64,000 nt of DNA from Paenibacillus sp. 1_12 (GTDB lineage: Bacteria > Bacillota > Bacilli > Paenibacillales > NBRC-103111). Below are positions 52,925 to 61,583 of the stretch, one piece after another; positions within the stretch are counted from its first letter, which is position 1; every line of letters begins with the position of its first letter. The translations under genes were made by a program, and so were the position numbers. The stretch lies in contig NZ_FOTE01000003.1 of the NCBI RefSeq assembly GCF_900114475.1, forward strand, positions 474,667 through 538,666, read 5' to 3'. A model generated the notes under the pieces. It worked only from the letters and a program-made list of their open reading frames with translations. It had not been told where the DNA came from and did not search any database.

Positions 52925-54082
52925 TTGAAATTCATACATACGGCGGATTGGCATCTTGGCAAGCTGGTCCAAGGCATCTATATGACCGATGATCAAAAAT
53001 TCGTGCTGCAGCAATTGATGGATACCGTAGAGGCTGAGCGACCGGATGCGGTAATTATTGCAGGTGATTTGTATGATCGTGCCGTTCCTCCCACGGAGGC
53101 TGTAGAGCTGCTGGATGAGCTGCTGGAGCGTATCGTGATCGGGTTGAACACGCCAGTTTTGGCGATTTCAGGAAATCATGATAGCCCGGACCGGCTTGAT
53201 TTTGCAACGACAATGATGGAAGGGCAAGGCCTGCATCTATCAGGCCAGCTTAAGGGTAAGCCGGTAGTATTAAGCGATGAACACGGCGAGGTGCATTTCC
53301 ATCTTGTTCCCTATGCAGACCCTGCGCAGATTCGTTACCAGCTTGCCGACGAAAGTATAAAAACGCATGATGATGCGGCAAAAGCGATCATTGCTAGAAT
53401 CACCGCCGGTATGAACCCAACTGCCCGTCATGTGTTCGTAGGCCATGCCTTCGTGACCCCGTATGGAGAACAACAGGAAAACACGAGTGAGTCCGAAAGA
53501 CCGTTGTCCATTGGGGGCGCGGAATATGTGCATGCCGATTATTTTGCACCCTTTCACTACACTGCGCTTGGCCATTTGCATCAAGCCCATTATGTGCGGC
53601 ATGAGAAGATACGCTATGCGGGCTCTCCGCTGAAGTATTCCATATCCGAAGAGCATCATCAGAAAGGTTATTATATGGTAGAACTCGACGGACAAGGACA
53701 AGTAAGCATAGACAAAAGAAGCTTTTATCCGAAGCGGGATCTGCGGCGGATTGAGGCAAGCATAGAGGAAATCGAGCATCATCCAGTGAACGAGGATTAT
53801 GTATTCGTTACGCTGTTAAATGAAAATCCAGTGCTGTTTCCGATGGAAAAGGTGCGTACCGTTTACCCGAATGCGATGCATGTGGAGCGCAAATGGACAC
53901 GTGGCTTGAATACGTCTGAAAGGCCAGAAGAAGAAAAGCAGCAGGAGCGGAAGCAGCGCGATCCGGCTGCTTTGTTCGCTGCATTCTATGATCAGGTCAG
54001 AGGCAATCCGCTCTCGGATGAGAAACGCCTGTTATTTCAGCGTGTATATGCGGATGCAGTTGCAGGGGAGGAATCGGAATGA
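52925..54082 (+). CDS. sbcD: exonuclease subunit SbcD
   Basis: This Mre11-type nuclease subunit, with SbcC, cleaves DNA hairpins and double-strand ends. It has 385 residues, starting at TTG 52925 after AGGAGGGA. The metallophosphoesterase motifs are in place: HTADWHLGK, IAGDLYDRAVPP, AISGNHDSPDRL, FVGHAFV and ALGHLHQAH. A C-terminal capping region follows (about 280-385). Its stop overlaps the ATG of sbcC by four bases. Confidence 0.96.
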   Translation: MKFIHTADWHLGKLVQGIYMTDDQKFVLQQLMDTVEAERPDAVIIAGDLYDRAVPPTEAVELLDELLERIVIGLNTPVLAISGNHDSPDRLDFATTMMEGQGLHLSGQLKGKPVVLSDEHGEVHFHLVPYADPAQIRYQLADESIKTHDDAAKAIIARITAGMNPTARHVFVGHAFVTPYGEQQENTSESERPLSIGGAEYVHADYFAPFHYTALGHLHQAHYVRHEKIRYAGSPLKYSISEEHHQKGYYMVELDGQGQVSIDKRSFYPKRDLRRIEASIEEIEHHPVNEDYVFVTLLNENPVLFPMEKVRTVYPNAMHVERKWTRGLNTSERPEEEKQQERKQRDPAALFAAFYDQVRGNPLSDEKRLLFQRVYADAVAGEESE

Positions 54083-57000
54083 GACCGCTGCGTTTAACGA
54101 TGACAGCCCTTGGGCCCTATAAACATAAGGAAACGATAGATTTCAGTCGGATGGAGCATCATCGCTTATTTGTGATCTCGGGCAATACAGGGGCAGGGAA
54201 AACGACGATATTTGATGCGATTTGTTATGCACTGTATGATACGGCGAGCGGTGAAGACCGGTATGAAACCCGGATGCTTCGCAGTCATTTTGCCGATGAT
54301 CAGACACCGACTACGGTGGAGTTTGATTTTGCTATCGGCTCAAGCTCTTATCGGGTCGTCCGCCAGCTTGCGTATCGGAAAGGCAGCAACAAGAACGAAA
54401 CGCCGCCAACTGCGGAATTGTATGAAATCAGCGGGGGACAAGCAGTTCCCTGCGTGGACCGATTTACGATCAAGGATATTAACACGAAGCTGCAGCAAAT
54501 CATCGGATTGACCAAGGATCAATTCAGCCAGATTGTCATGCTGCCCCAGGGCGAATTTCGCAAGCTGCTGACCTCGGACACAGAAAATAAAGAGGAAATT
54601 CTCCGCCGGATATTCCGTACAGAGCTTTATCAAAAGGTGGAGGACCGCTTCAAGCAGCAGGTACGTGAGAACAAGGAGGCTGCTGATCGCCTGCGAACCG
54701 AGCTGGAATTTACAGTCCGGCAAATGTCCGTTTCCCTGCCAATCCGCGAGGAAAGTGCGCTCACATTGACGCTGCAGCAGGACAAGCAGAATATCGTGCA
54801 GCTGCTGCAGGCGCTGGAAGCAGAGATCAGCTATTATACCTCCGTTGTTGAACAGGCTGCTGCAAACAAAGCAGCGCTCGAACAGCAGGTACAGCAGGAC
54901 ACGGAAGCTTATCATAAAGCTGCTGCGCTGAACGAACGCTTTGCGGACCTAGTGAATAAGCAAAAATCGCTTGAGCATTTGGAAGGTCGTCAGGCGGATA
55001 TCGAGCGCGATAAGCAGCGATTAGGGATGGCCGAAAAGGCAGCGGCGCTGGAGCCTTATGAGGAGCAGAGCCTCAGAGCCGGCGAGCAGCTGCTCGTGCT
55101 GACAAGCAAGCTCAAGCACAAGGCGGCTGAAGTCGAGAGTGCCGCACTAGCCTTACAGGACGCGGAACAGAAGCTTCATGCCGAGCAAGCTCGTGACGGA
55201 GAACGTAAAGCTGCGGAGCAGGCTCTGCAGCGCCTGCAGGATATGGAGCCAATTGTGAGATCGCTGCATGAACGTCATGCGTCGATTGTCCAGCTGGAGG
55301 CTGAGGAGAAGGCCGCTGCGGCCAAGCTGGCTGGGACGGATGCAGCTTGGGCACAGGCAGCTGCAGAGAAGCAGCAGCTTGCCGGGCAGATCAAGGTGCT
55401 GGACCACGCGGTCGATACACTGCCGGAGAAGCTGACCCGCTTGAATGAGCTGCGGGATCATGCAGGCAAGATGAAGGATATGCTTCGACTTCGTCTTCAA
55501 TTGGAGGAATGCTTCAAGCTGCAGCAGGAAGGTCAGGCGAAGCTTGCCAGCGAACTGGCCCAGCATGACAGGCTGGAGGCCTTATGGATTGAAGGTCAGG
55601 CGGGGCTTCTGGCAGAGCATTTGCATGACGGTAAGCCATGTCCGGTATGCGGAAGCACGGAGCATCCGGATAAAGCACAGCCAGAGTCGGCGATTCCTAC
55701 CCGTGCTCAGCTGGATGCGGCCAAAAAGCAGCTTCATGCAGCAAGAGAGGAATACAGCAAAGCGGAAGCTCAGGTTGCTGCGGCGAATGCTGGGCTCTCA
55801 GACAAGCAAGCGGATCTGACGCAAATAGGCGTCTATTTTGACAATATTAACGAAGCATATCAGCAGCTTGTAGGGGAAGGAAAAAGCCTGAAGGAAGAAA
55901 CCGATGCCTTAGGGAAGCAAGCGGAGCAGCTCAAGCAGCTTAAAGTGGCATTAGAGTCCATCCAAATTCGATCGGATCAGCTGAGCAATGACAAGCATGT
56001 GATTACGGATCAGCTGGGTAAAATTACCTTGGATCGTTCCTTAAAGCAGGCAGCTCTAGTCAGGGATTTGGAACCTATTGAGCATGAGCTTCGTTCCTAC
56101 CCAAGCCTGAGAGCCAAGCTGCAGGAGCAGTCTAAGCAGGTTGAAGCGATGATGGCAGTCTGGAAACAGGCTCAGGAGCGTCACAGTCAGCTGCAAATGA
56201 AGTGGGCGCAGGAGCAGGCGACACGTGTACAGATGGAGCTGCAATTACAAGAGGCAGCTCAGCACTGTGAAGTGATGACTAGCCGATTTGGGTTGGAGCT
56301 GGCGAAGAGCGGTTTTGATAACGAAGCAGCTTATCAAGCTGCCAAGCTGTCGGAAAGCAGCCGCTCCATGATGAAAGAGCAGCTGCAGCAGTTCCAAACC
56401 GCGATGTCATCGCTGCTGCAAGCGATCTCTGATCTGGAGCAGGAACTGTCCGGTAAGGAACGCGCTGATCTGGAGCTGTTATTCGAGCGGTTAGCGGCAT
56501 TAAAGCAGCAGCTTGAGCAAGCCGCGGCGCTTTATCAGGACGCACGGACCTGCATGCAGACAGCTGGCAGCCTAAAGCTGACGGTCGAGCAGACGAGTGG
56601 GAAGCTGATTGAGGCGGAGCGCAGCTATGGCGAGGTCGTCGATATTTATCAGGTATTAAAGGGCGATAACTCACTAAGGATATCGTTTGAACGATATATT
56701 TTGATCGAGTTCTTCGAACAAATCCTTCATGCGGCCAATCTGCGATTGCACAGCTTGTCTAATGGCCAGTTCGAGCTGATGCGCAGCGAACGGGTGGAGA
56801 AGCATAACAAAGCGAGCGGTTTGGGGCTGGATGTGTTCGATTCTTATACAGGGCAGAACCGTGATGTCAAAACTTTGTCCGGTGGCGAGAAGTTTAATGC
56901 TTCGCTTTGTCTGGCGCTGGGCATGACGGATGTGATTCAAGCTAACCAAGGCGGGATTTTGATTGAAATGATGTTTATTGATGAAGGCTTTGGCACACTG

Positions 57001-57171
57001 GATGAGGAATCACTGAACAAAGCAATCGAAACGCTTATTGATTTGCAGCGCATGGGCCGGATGATCGGCGTCATTTCCCACGTTGCGGAGATCAAAGCTT
57101 CGTTTCCCGCGATATTGGAGGTCACGAAGTCGCGAGAGGGCTACAGCCGCGTCGAGCTGATTTTGAAATGA
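54079..57171 (+). CDS. sbcC: exonuclease subunit SbcC (Rad50-like ATPase)
   Basis: This SMC-like partner of SbcD has 1030 residues. The N-terminal Walker A is GNTGAGKTT (about 36-44), in FVISGNTGAGKTTIFDAI. Two long Gln/Glu/Lys-rich coiled coils (about 180-510 and 560-860) flank the zinc hook CPVCG near 521. The ABC signature LSGGEKF (about 933) and Walker B region MMFIDEGFGTLDEESL (about 963) close the ATPase. It is coupled to sbcD by a four-base overlap. A large inverted repeat follows its stop. Confidence 0.96.
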   Translation: MRPLRLTMTALGPYKHKETIDFSRMEHHRLFVISGNTGAGKTTIFDAICYALYDTASGEDRYETRMLRSHFADDQTPTTVEFDFAIGSSSYRVVRQLAYRKGSNKNETPPTAELYEISGGQAVPCVDRFTIKDINTKLQQIIGLTKDQFSQIVMLPQGEFRKLLTSDTENKEEILRRIFRTELYQKVEDRFKQQVRENKEAADRLRTELEFTVRQMSVSLPIREESALTLTLQQDKQNIVQLLQALEAEISYYTSVVEQAAANKAALEQQVQQDTEAYHKAAALNERFADLVNKQKSLEHLEGRQADIERDKQRLGMAEKAAALEPYEEQSLRAGEQLLVLTSKLKHKAAEVESAALALQDAEQKLHAEQARDGERKAAEQALQRLQDMEPIVRSLHERHASIVQLEAEEKAAAAKLAGTDAAWAQAAAEKQQLAGQIKVLDHAVDTLPEKLTRLNELRDHAGKMKDMLRLRLQLEECFKLQQEGQAKLASELAQHDRLEALWIEGQAGLLAEHLHDGKPCPVCGSTEHPDKAQPESAIPTRAQLDAAKKQLHAAREEYSKAEAQVAAANAGLSDKQADLTQIGVYFDNINEAYQQLVGEGKSLKEETDALGKQAEQLKQLKVALESIQIRSDQLSNDKHVITDQLGKITLDRSLKQAALVRDLEPIEHELRSYPSLRAKLQEQSKQVEAMMAVWKQAQERHSQLQMKWAQEQATRVQMELQLQEAAQHCEVMTSRFGLELAKSGFDNEAAYQAAKLSESSRSMMKEQLQQFQTAMSSLLQAISDLEQELSGKERADLELLFERLAALKQQLEQAAALYQDARTCMQTAGSLKLTVEQTSGKLIEAERSYGEVVDIYQVLKGDNSLRISFERYILIEFFEQILHAANLRLHSLSNGQFELMRSERVEKHNKASGLGLDVFDSYTGQNRDVKTLSGGEKFNASLCLALGMTDVIQANQGGILIEMMFIDEGFGTLDEESLNKAIETLIDLQRMGRMIGVISHVAEIKASFPAILEVTKSREGYSRVELILK

Positions 57172-57185
57172 TGTAATAAGCATAC

Positions 57186-57306
57186 TCAAATAAACCTTCA
57201 GTTTTCACTTGTTGAGCTGGACTGAACTCCGAACGAAGTTTACTTTGTCATAAAGTCTACTTCTTACAGAGACAGCTCAAGTCAGGTGATCCTGAAGGTT
57301 TATTGG
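57186..57306. repeat. about 120-bp inverted repeat/structured element after sbcC
   Basis: AATAAACCTTCAG (about 57189-57201) is repeated in inverse as CTGAAGGTTTATT at the right end. Inside it, CACTTG plus TTGAGCTG pair with CAGCTCAA plus CAGGTG across a two-base bulge. The apical part contains a further hairpin (GAAGT...ACTTC around ACTTT...AAAGT). It has no T tail like a normal terminator. It could be a small non-coding RNA, a miniature inverted-repeat element or a bulky terminator. Confidence 0.6.
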
Positions 57307-57368
57307 TTTCTAAAGAGAAAGCGTATCTTCATCATGTATGATGTTTGAAGCAGGCAGAAATGATCATC

Positions 57369-57719
57369 TTATTGTTTAGATACATGCTCGTTGCTGTAGC
57401 CTGTACGGGTATTCACGATAAGCGTAAGCTGGCGGGCTGTCTCGTCAGTGACAAGCTCTGGAAGCACCGTATCATAAAGCCACCATTTACGAATGGAGCG
57501 TCCCTGCGCTTCCTCGAGCTCTTCAAAATAAAACAGGTTTAAATTGGCCAATTCCTCTTGAATGGTCTGCATCACACCGGCATCGACGTCTTCTACGACA
57601 AGCTGCCAGCCCTTCTCGCAGGCGCTCAGGTTAAACGTGTTACCGCGCACTCTAGAATCCAGCAGCATACGACTGGTCACATGCTTGATCAGCAGTGTTT
57701 TGTGTATCGATTCGGACAT
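57369..57719 (-). CDS. hypothetical protein, downstream of pirin
   Basis: I do not recognise a family for this 116-residue soluble protein. It starts MSESIHKTLLIKHVTSRMLL and contains the acidic middle part VVEDVDAGVMQTIQEELANLN and a Tyr/Glu-rich FYFEELEEAQGRS. No signal peptide or membrane helix is evident. AAGGGTG precedes the ATG. It begins 22 bases after the pirin stop on the same strand and is probably co-transcribed with it. Confidence 0.65.
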   Translation of the reverse strand: MSESIHKTLLIKHVTSRMLLDSRVRGNTFNLSACEKGWQLVVEDVDAGVMQTIQEELANLNLFYFEELEEAQGRSIRKWWLYDTVLPELVTDETARQLTLIVNTRTGYSNEHVSKQ

Positions 57720-57741
57720 AACGTCTATTCACACCCTTCTA

Positions 57742-58440
57742 TTAAGGTAAGTCGATCAGTAGCAGCAAGGCGCCGCTATCTGTGCGGAGAGTCAACTCAG
57801 AGGTTTGCTCGATACGGGCAGCGTCACGCTTGGCGAGTCTGGATTCACCGTTCAAGATCAAGTCACCCTCGATTACCATCACATAAATGCGCCGGCCTGG
57901 CTCTTGGGCAAATTCGAGTGTCTTACCTGGCGCAAGCTCCGAGAGATACATCGTCAAATCCTGATGGATATGGGCAATACCTTCCCCGGATTGATGGGAT
58001 ACGATCGGCAGCAGCTCATTGCGTATAGCACTTGTGTCATAGCTGCTCGTTTCGTAGGAGGGCGTCAGACCGCTTACATTCGGTGTAAACCAGATCTGCA
58101 AAATATGGACGTCCTCAACACCCGGATTAACCTCGGAATGAATAATGCCCGTACCCGCAGACATTCTCTGCACTTCCCCAAAAGTAGTCACAGCCGATTG
58201 TCCGGTGCTGTCTTCATGCTTGAGCTGTCCCTTCAACACAACGGAAACGATCTCCATTTCCCGATGAGGATGAGCTCCAAAGCCGCGTCCACCTTGGACA
58301 ATATCATCATTAAATACACGCAATGGACCAAATTGAGTATTAAGCGGGTCATAGAATTCACCAAATGAAAAGCTGAAATTACTTTGTAACCAACCGTGGT
58401 CAGCCGAATAACGAGAGGAAGCAGGGTATACATTTATCAT
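57742..58440 (-). CDS. pirin-family protein
   Basis: This is a 232-residue two-cupin protein of the pirin/YhhW type; some members oxidise quercetin. The signature FGAHPHREMEIVSVVLKGQLKHED-type region contains the metal-binding His-x-His, Glu and His residues, and MSAGTGIIHSEVNP follows. The start at 58440 has AAGGAG-like GGAGCC sequence upstream. It is divergent from the TetR gene at 58662 and is a plausible target of that regulator. Confidence 0.88.
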   Translation of the reverse strand: MINVYPASSRYSADHGWLQSNFSFSFGEFYDPLNTQFGPLRVFNDDIVQGGRGFGAHPHREMEIVSVVLKGQLKHEDSTGQSAVTTFGEVQRMSAGTGIIHSEVNPGVEDVHILQIWFTPNVSGLTPSYETSSYDTSAIRNELLPIVSHQSGEGIAHIHQDLTMYLSELAPGKTLEFAQEPGRRIYVMVIEGDLILNGESRLAKRDAARIEQTSELTLRTDSGALLLLIDLP

Positions 58441-58593
58441 AACTGAAGGCTCCTTTGAACAATCAAAGTGATGAGACTTATTAACTATAATTAATATACC
58501 ATATTACTTTTTACAAGTAAATAATGAGTAACTTGAAGAAGGCTAGCATTCATGATTAATTTTATTTTTCCTTTTTTTGTCTTAAAAGTATTT

Positions 58594-58614
58594 ACAGACC
58601 GACGGTCGGTATGT
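58594..58614. promoter_or_regulatory. 21-bp palindromic TetR-type operator
   Basis: ACA-G-ACCGA-CGG-TCGGT-A-TGT is symmetrical about 58604. It lies between a TTTACA (58591-58596) and a TAACAT (58615-58620), so binding would block that promoter. Its location 48 bases before the TetR-family start suggests autoregulation and perhaps control of the divergent pirin operon. Confidence 0.7.
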
Positions 58615-58661
58615 TAACATATTTTCAACTGCAGGATACCCTGAGAATGAAGGAGCTTAAT

Positions 58662-59240
58662 ATGGAACACAAATTGGACCAACAAACCTTATCACAAATT
58701 TTATCCGTGACTGAACAGTTGATTAAAGAAATGGGCTGCCAGCAAACGACGCTTCAGATGATTATGGATCGTACTGGATTGTCAAAGGGAGCCATTTACC
58801 ACTATGTAAAGAGTAAGGATGAGCTTTTTGGGAAAATACTTGAAAGCTACATGACGGCTGTTAATCATCAGTTTCATGAAGCGGTTAAGCAGTCGGTAGA
58901 CAGTGATATTCGACCTGCGATACAAGCGATTGTGTCGTCGATGGCGGAAAGGGGAGTAAGCAATTCTATATTCATCTATTTGTTGAGCCAACAGCACAAG
59001 CCGAATATCGCCGCGATATTAAAGGAGCTGCGCCGAAGCCTGATGGAGCTTACAGAAACATGGATTATGATCGGGCAAGAGCATGGAGCTATTCCAGCTC
59101 ATGTGGATGTGAAGGTTTTTGCCTCTATGTTTGTGACGCTGTCATATGGGCTACGAGTGAGCCAAATGATCGCAGATGATCAGTATACGCCCCAAATGCA
59201 GGATATATTCCGTTTTATGGTCACCGCATTCCAGAAGTAA
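58662..59240 (+). CDS. TetR/AcrR-family transcriptional regulator
   Basis: This is a 192-residue one-component repressor when started at 58662, where AAGGAG lies six to seven bases upstream. The frame is open earlier, but an ATG at 58611 overlaps the operator. The N-terminal helix-turn-helix is clear (QQTTLQMIMDRTGLSKGAIYHYVKSKDELFGKIL). The ligand-binding C-terminal half is helical and variable. The next gene, a membrane protein, follows after 46 bases and could be the regulated partner. The 21-bp palindrome upstream is its likely operator. Confidence 0.92.
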   Translation: MEHKLDQQTLSQILSVTEQLIKEMGCQQTTLQMIMDRTGLSKGAIYHYVKSKDELFGKILESYMTAVNHQFHEAVKQSVDSDIRPAIQAIVSSMAERGVSNSIFIYLLSQQHKPNIAAILKELRRSLMELTETWIMIGQEHGAIPAHVDVKVFASMFVTLSYGLRVSQMIADDQYTPQMQDIFRFMVTAFQK

Positions 59241-59286
59241 TTTGTGATGAGGTTAGACGTGTGCAAAATTGAGGAGGTCTCACGCG

Positions 59287-59940
59287 ATGAATCGCAAAAA
59301 AATCATTCAAAATATGATCATTTCCCTATTGATCAATGGGGGATTGCCTTTGCTCGTTTACACCATTCTGGAGGGACATACGACGGATGTGATGGCGTTA
59401 TCGCTAGCTGCCATTATTCCACTATTGGATACGTTCTATCATATTCTAAAATATAGGAAGCTGGATGTATTTGCCGCTTTTATGGCAACCGGGTTTATTC
59501 TCAGTGCGGGGGCAGTGCTGCTGGGCGGGGATCAACAGCTGATTTTATTAAGAGACTCTTTTGTTACCGGCATTATGGGATTAATATTTCTCGTTTCCCT
59601 TTTGTTTCCGAAACCGATTATTTATCATTTTGCTTTTCGCTTCGTTGCTTCTAATAATGAAGATCAGAAGAAGGCATTTGCAGAGAATTGGAATTTTGCC
59701 TACGCACGTAAAGTGATGAGGATCATGACGGCTGGCTGGGGAATTGCACTATTGGGGGAAGCCGTTATAAAAGTGATCATGGTTTATTCCATGTCGGTTA
59801 CAGCGTTCTTGGCACTGTCGCATCTGGTCATGTACGGCATCATAGGTTTGGCGATCTTGTGGACTTATTTGTATAGAAAGCAGTCAGGACGACGGCTGGC
59901 CGAAATCAAGAGTGAGGCTTCCATAATCAAAGTATCTTGA
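59287..59940 (+). CDS. VC0807-like integral membrane protein
   Basis: This 217-residue membrane protein, started at 59287 after GAGGAGG, has about six hydrophobic helices. It resembles the VC0807 family by its opening (NGGLPLLVYTILE), the LAAIIPLLDTFYHILKYRKLDVFA segment and the later PIIYHFAFRF. No enzymatic function is known for the family. It probably forms a two-gene unit with the TetR regulator, as exporters often do, but it does not resemble a known exporter. Confidence 0.75.
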   Translation: MNRKKIIQNMIISLLINGGLPLLVYTILEGHTTDVMALSLAAIIPLLDTFYHILKYRKLDVFAAFMATGFILSAGAVLLGGDQQLILLRDSFVTGIMGLIFLVSLLFPKPIIYHFAFRFVASNNEDQKKAFAENWNFAYARKVMRIMTAGWGIALLGEAVIKVIMVYSMSVTAFLALSHLVMYGIIGLAILWTYLYRKQSGRRLAEIKSEASIIKVS

Positions 59941-59958
59941 AGTGATGAGGTGAATCAA

Positions 59959-60471
59959 ATGGGAATTGCAGAAATTAAAGCTCTTCAAAAGGAGGATCTC
60001 AAAGCGGTAAAAAGCTTGTATACGTCCGTCACGCGAAATCTTCGACAAACAGGAAATTACCAATGGGATTGGTTGTATCCTAATTTGTTTATTATGAAAA
60101 ATGATCTGAAGAGCGGACATTTATTCGGTGTGAGGGATGGCAAAGATATTATTGCTGTCATCGTCGTCGATGACAAGCAAAGCGAGGTCTATTCGTCCTT
60201 GGATTGGCAGGATTGTGAAGGCAAGGCTGCCTGCATTCATCGGCTTGCTGTTCATCCTGATCATCAAGGGAAAGGGTTGGGCAAAAAGCTGCTGCAATTC
60301 GCCGAAGCTTATATAGCTTCACATGGATATACAAGCATTCGGCTGGATGTGTACTCAGAGAATGATACAGCCCTTGGCATTTATAAGCGCGGAGGCTACA
60401 GCCAAAGGGGAAAAGTCCGTTATCCGTTTCGCAAGGTGCCTTACCTTTGTTTTGAAAAGATATTGAATTGA
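59959..60471 (+). CDS. GNAT-family N-acetyltransferase
   Basis: This is a 170-residue acetyltransferase using acetyl-CoA. The ATG at 59959 is preferred because GAGGTGA lies five to six bases before it, although a GTG is in frame at 59950. The acetyl-CoA loop is clear in IHRLAVHPDHQGKGLGKKLLQFAE (about 95-118). The C-terminal RLDVYSENDTALGIYKRGGY matches the final family motif. The substrate is unknown. It starts 18 bases after the membrane-protein stop. Confidence 0.9.
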   Translation: MGIAEIKALQKEDLKAVKSLYTSVTRNLRQTGNYQWDWLYPNLFIMKNDLKSGHLFGVRDGKDIIAVIVVDDKQSEVYSSLDWQDCEGKAACIHRLAVHPDHQGKGLGKKLLQFAEAYIASHGYTSIRLDVYSENDTALGIYKRGGYSQRGKVRYPFRKVPYLCFEKILN

Positions 60472-60547
60472 GTAGTCCAACCATTCGCAACTTTTCGATC
60501 GAATATGGTATTGTTATTTTTGACAACATTAAATGGAGGTTGGATAC

Positions 60548-61252
60548 ATGACAGCTCATATTCAGGCGAAAAAAGGCGACATTGCCGAAGCCATATTATT
60601 GCCAGGCGACCCTTTACGCGCCAAGTACATTGCAGAGAATTTCCTTGAGGATGCGGTATGCTACAATCAGGTACGGGGTATGCTTGGATTTACGGGTACG
60701 TACAAAGGTCAGCGGATTTCCGTACAGGGGACGGGTATGGGGATGCCCTCGGCAAGTATTTATATTCATGAATTGATCCGCGAGTTTGGGGCAACCGATC
60801 TGATTCGCGTCGGAACTTGCGGCGCTATCCAAAACGATGTGCAAATTCGCGACGTTATTATAGCGCAAGCAGCGTGCACCGATTCGGCGATTAACCGGAA
60901 TACATTCCCGGGGATTGACTACGCGCCTATTGGCAACTTTGATTTAATGAATAAAGCCTATACAACCGGAGTGGGAATGGGACTCGGAATTAAGGTAGGT
61001 AACGTCTTTTCGGCGGACATTTTTTATTCTGACGATTTGGATGTGTTGAATAAGCTTGGACGGTATGGCGTTCTTGCCGTGGAGATGGAAACAGCAGCGC
61101 TATACACGCTAACTGCAAAGTTTGGTGTACGCGGACTGTCCTTGTTAACCGTCAGTGATCATGTCCTGACGGGAGAACAGACTACACCTGATGAACGACA
61201 AACGACATTCAACCAAATGATTGAAGTTGCTTTGAATACCATTTTGAAATAA
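60548..61252 (+). CDS. deoD: purine nucleoside phosphorylase, DeoD type
   Basis: DeoD reversibly phosphorolyses purine (deoxy)nucleosides to free base and (deoxy)ribose 1-phosphate in salvage. The product has 234 residues, typical. The start at 60548 has GGAGG eight bases upstream. Motifs include [37 protein letters not shown] and the purine-binding [10 protein letters not shown]. The catalytic Asp of TVSDH is visible. It is monocistronic with a strong terminator. Confidence 0.96.
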   Translation: MTAHIQAKKGDIAEAILLPGDPLRAKYIAENFLEDAVCYNQVRGMLGFTGTYKGQRISVQGTGMGMPSASIYIHELIREFGATDLIRVGTCGAIQNDVQIRDVIIAQAACTDSAINRNTFPGIDYAPIGNFDLMNKAYTTGVGMGLGIKVGNVFSADIFYSDDLDVLNKLGRYGVLAVEMETAALYTLTAKFGVRGLSLLTVSDHVLTGEQTTPDERQTTFNQMIEVALNTILK

Positions 61253-61308
61253 GAAACACCGAAATGGTTCAGCATTGCTGAAAACAAATGAAGCCTGCTT
61301 ATCAGCTA

Positions 61309-61360
61309 GCAAACATTCCTCGACGCCATATTGTCGGGGAATGTTTGCTTTAATCTTAAG
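61309..61360 (+). terminator. rho-independent terminator after deoD
   Basis: A 16-bp stem (61309-61324 with 61333-61348, one wobble pair) with an 8-base loop is followed by TTTAATCTT. A second weak hairpin lies at 61377-61402. Confidence 0.85.
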
Positions 61361-61410
61361 CTAAAATGCAATTTATAAGGGAGAAAATGATCTCCTTTTC
61401 AGATTTGTAA

Positions 61411-61448
61411 ATTAAAACGTTTACATCACGATTTGAGTTGAGTATACT
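61411..61448 (+). promoter_or_regulatory. promoter of the large glycosidase gene with overlapping cre-like site
   Basis: TTTACA (61420-61425) and TATACT (61443-61448) are separated by 17 bases. ATTAAAACGTTTACA (61411-61425) matches the CcpA cre consensus WTGNAANCGNWNNCW at all but one position and covers the -35. This predicts catabolite repression. The leader to the start codon is about 135 bases. Confidence 0.6.
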
Positions 61449-61583
61449 GAGCGTAATTAACTTAATGAATAAGTTAGTTAGGCTAAACGATTAAGAGCTT
61501 ATTCAAAAAGAGAAGCGGAACCGAAAGGGGTGTGGAGAAGTAAATTCAAGATACAAGCTCTATAAGAAGAGGAGGCACACATA

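Noticed and set aside
54340-54915. 191-codon minus-strand frame inside sbcC
   Set aside because: It is antisense to the conserved Rad50-like gene, with Leu-rich composition typical of a shadow of Gln/Leu-rich coding sequence.
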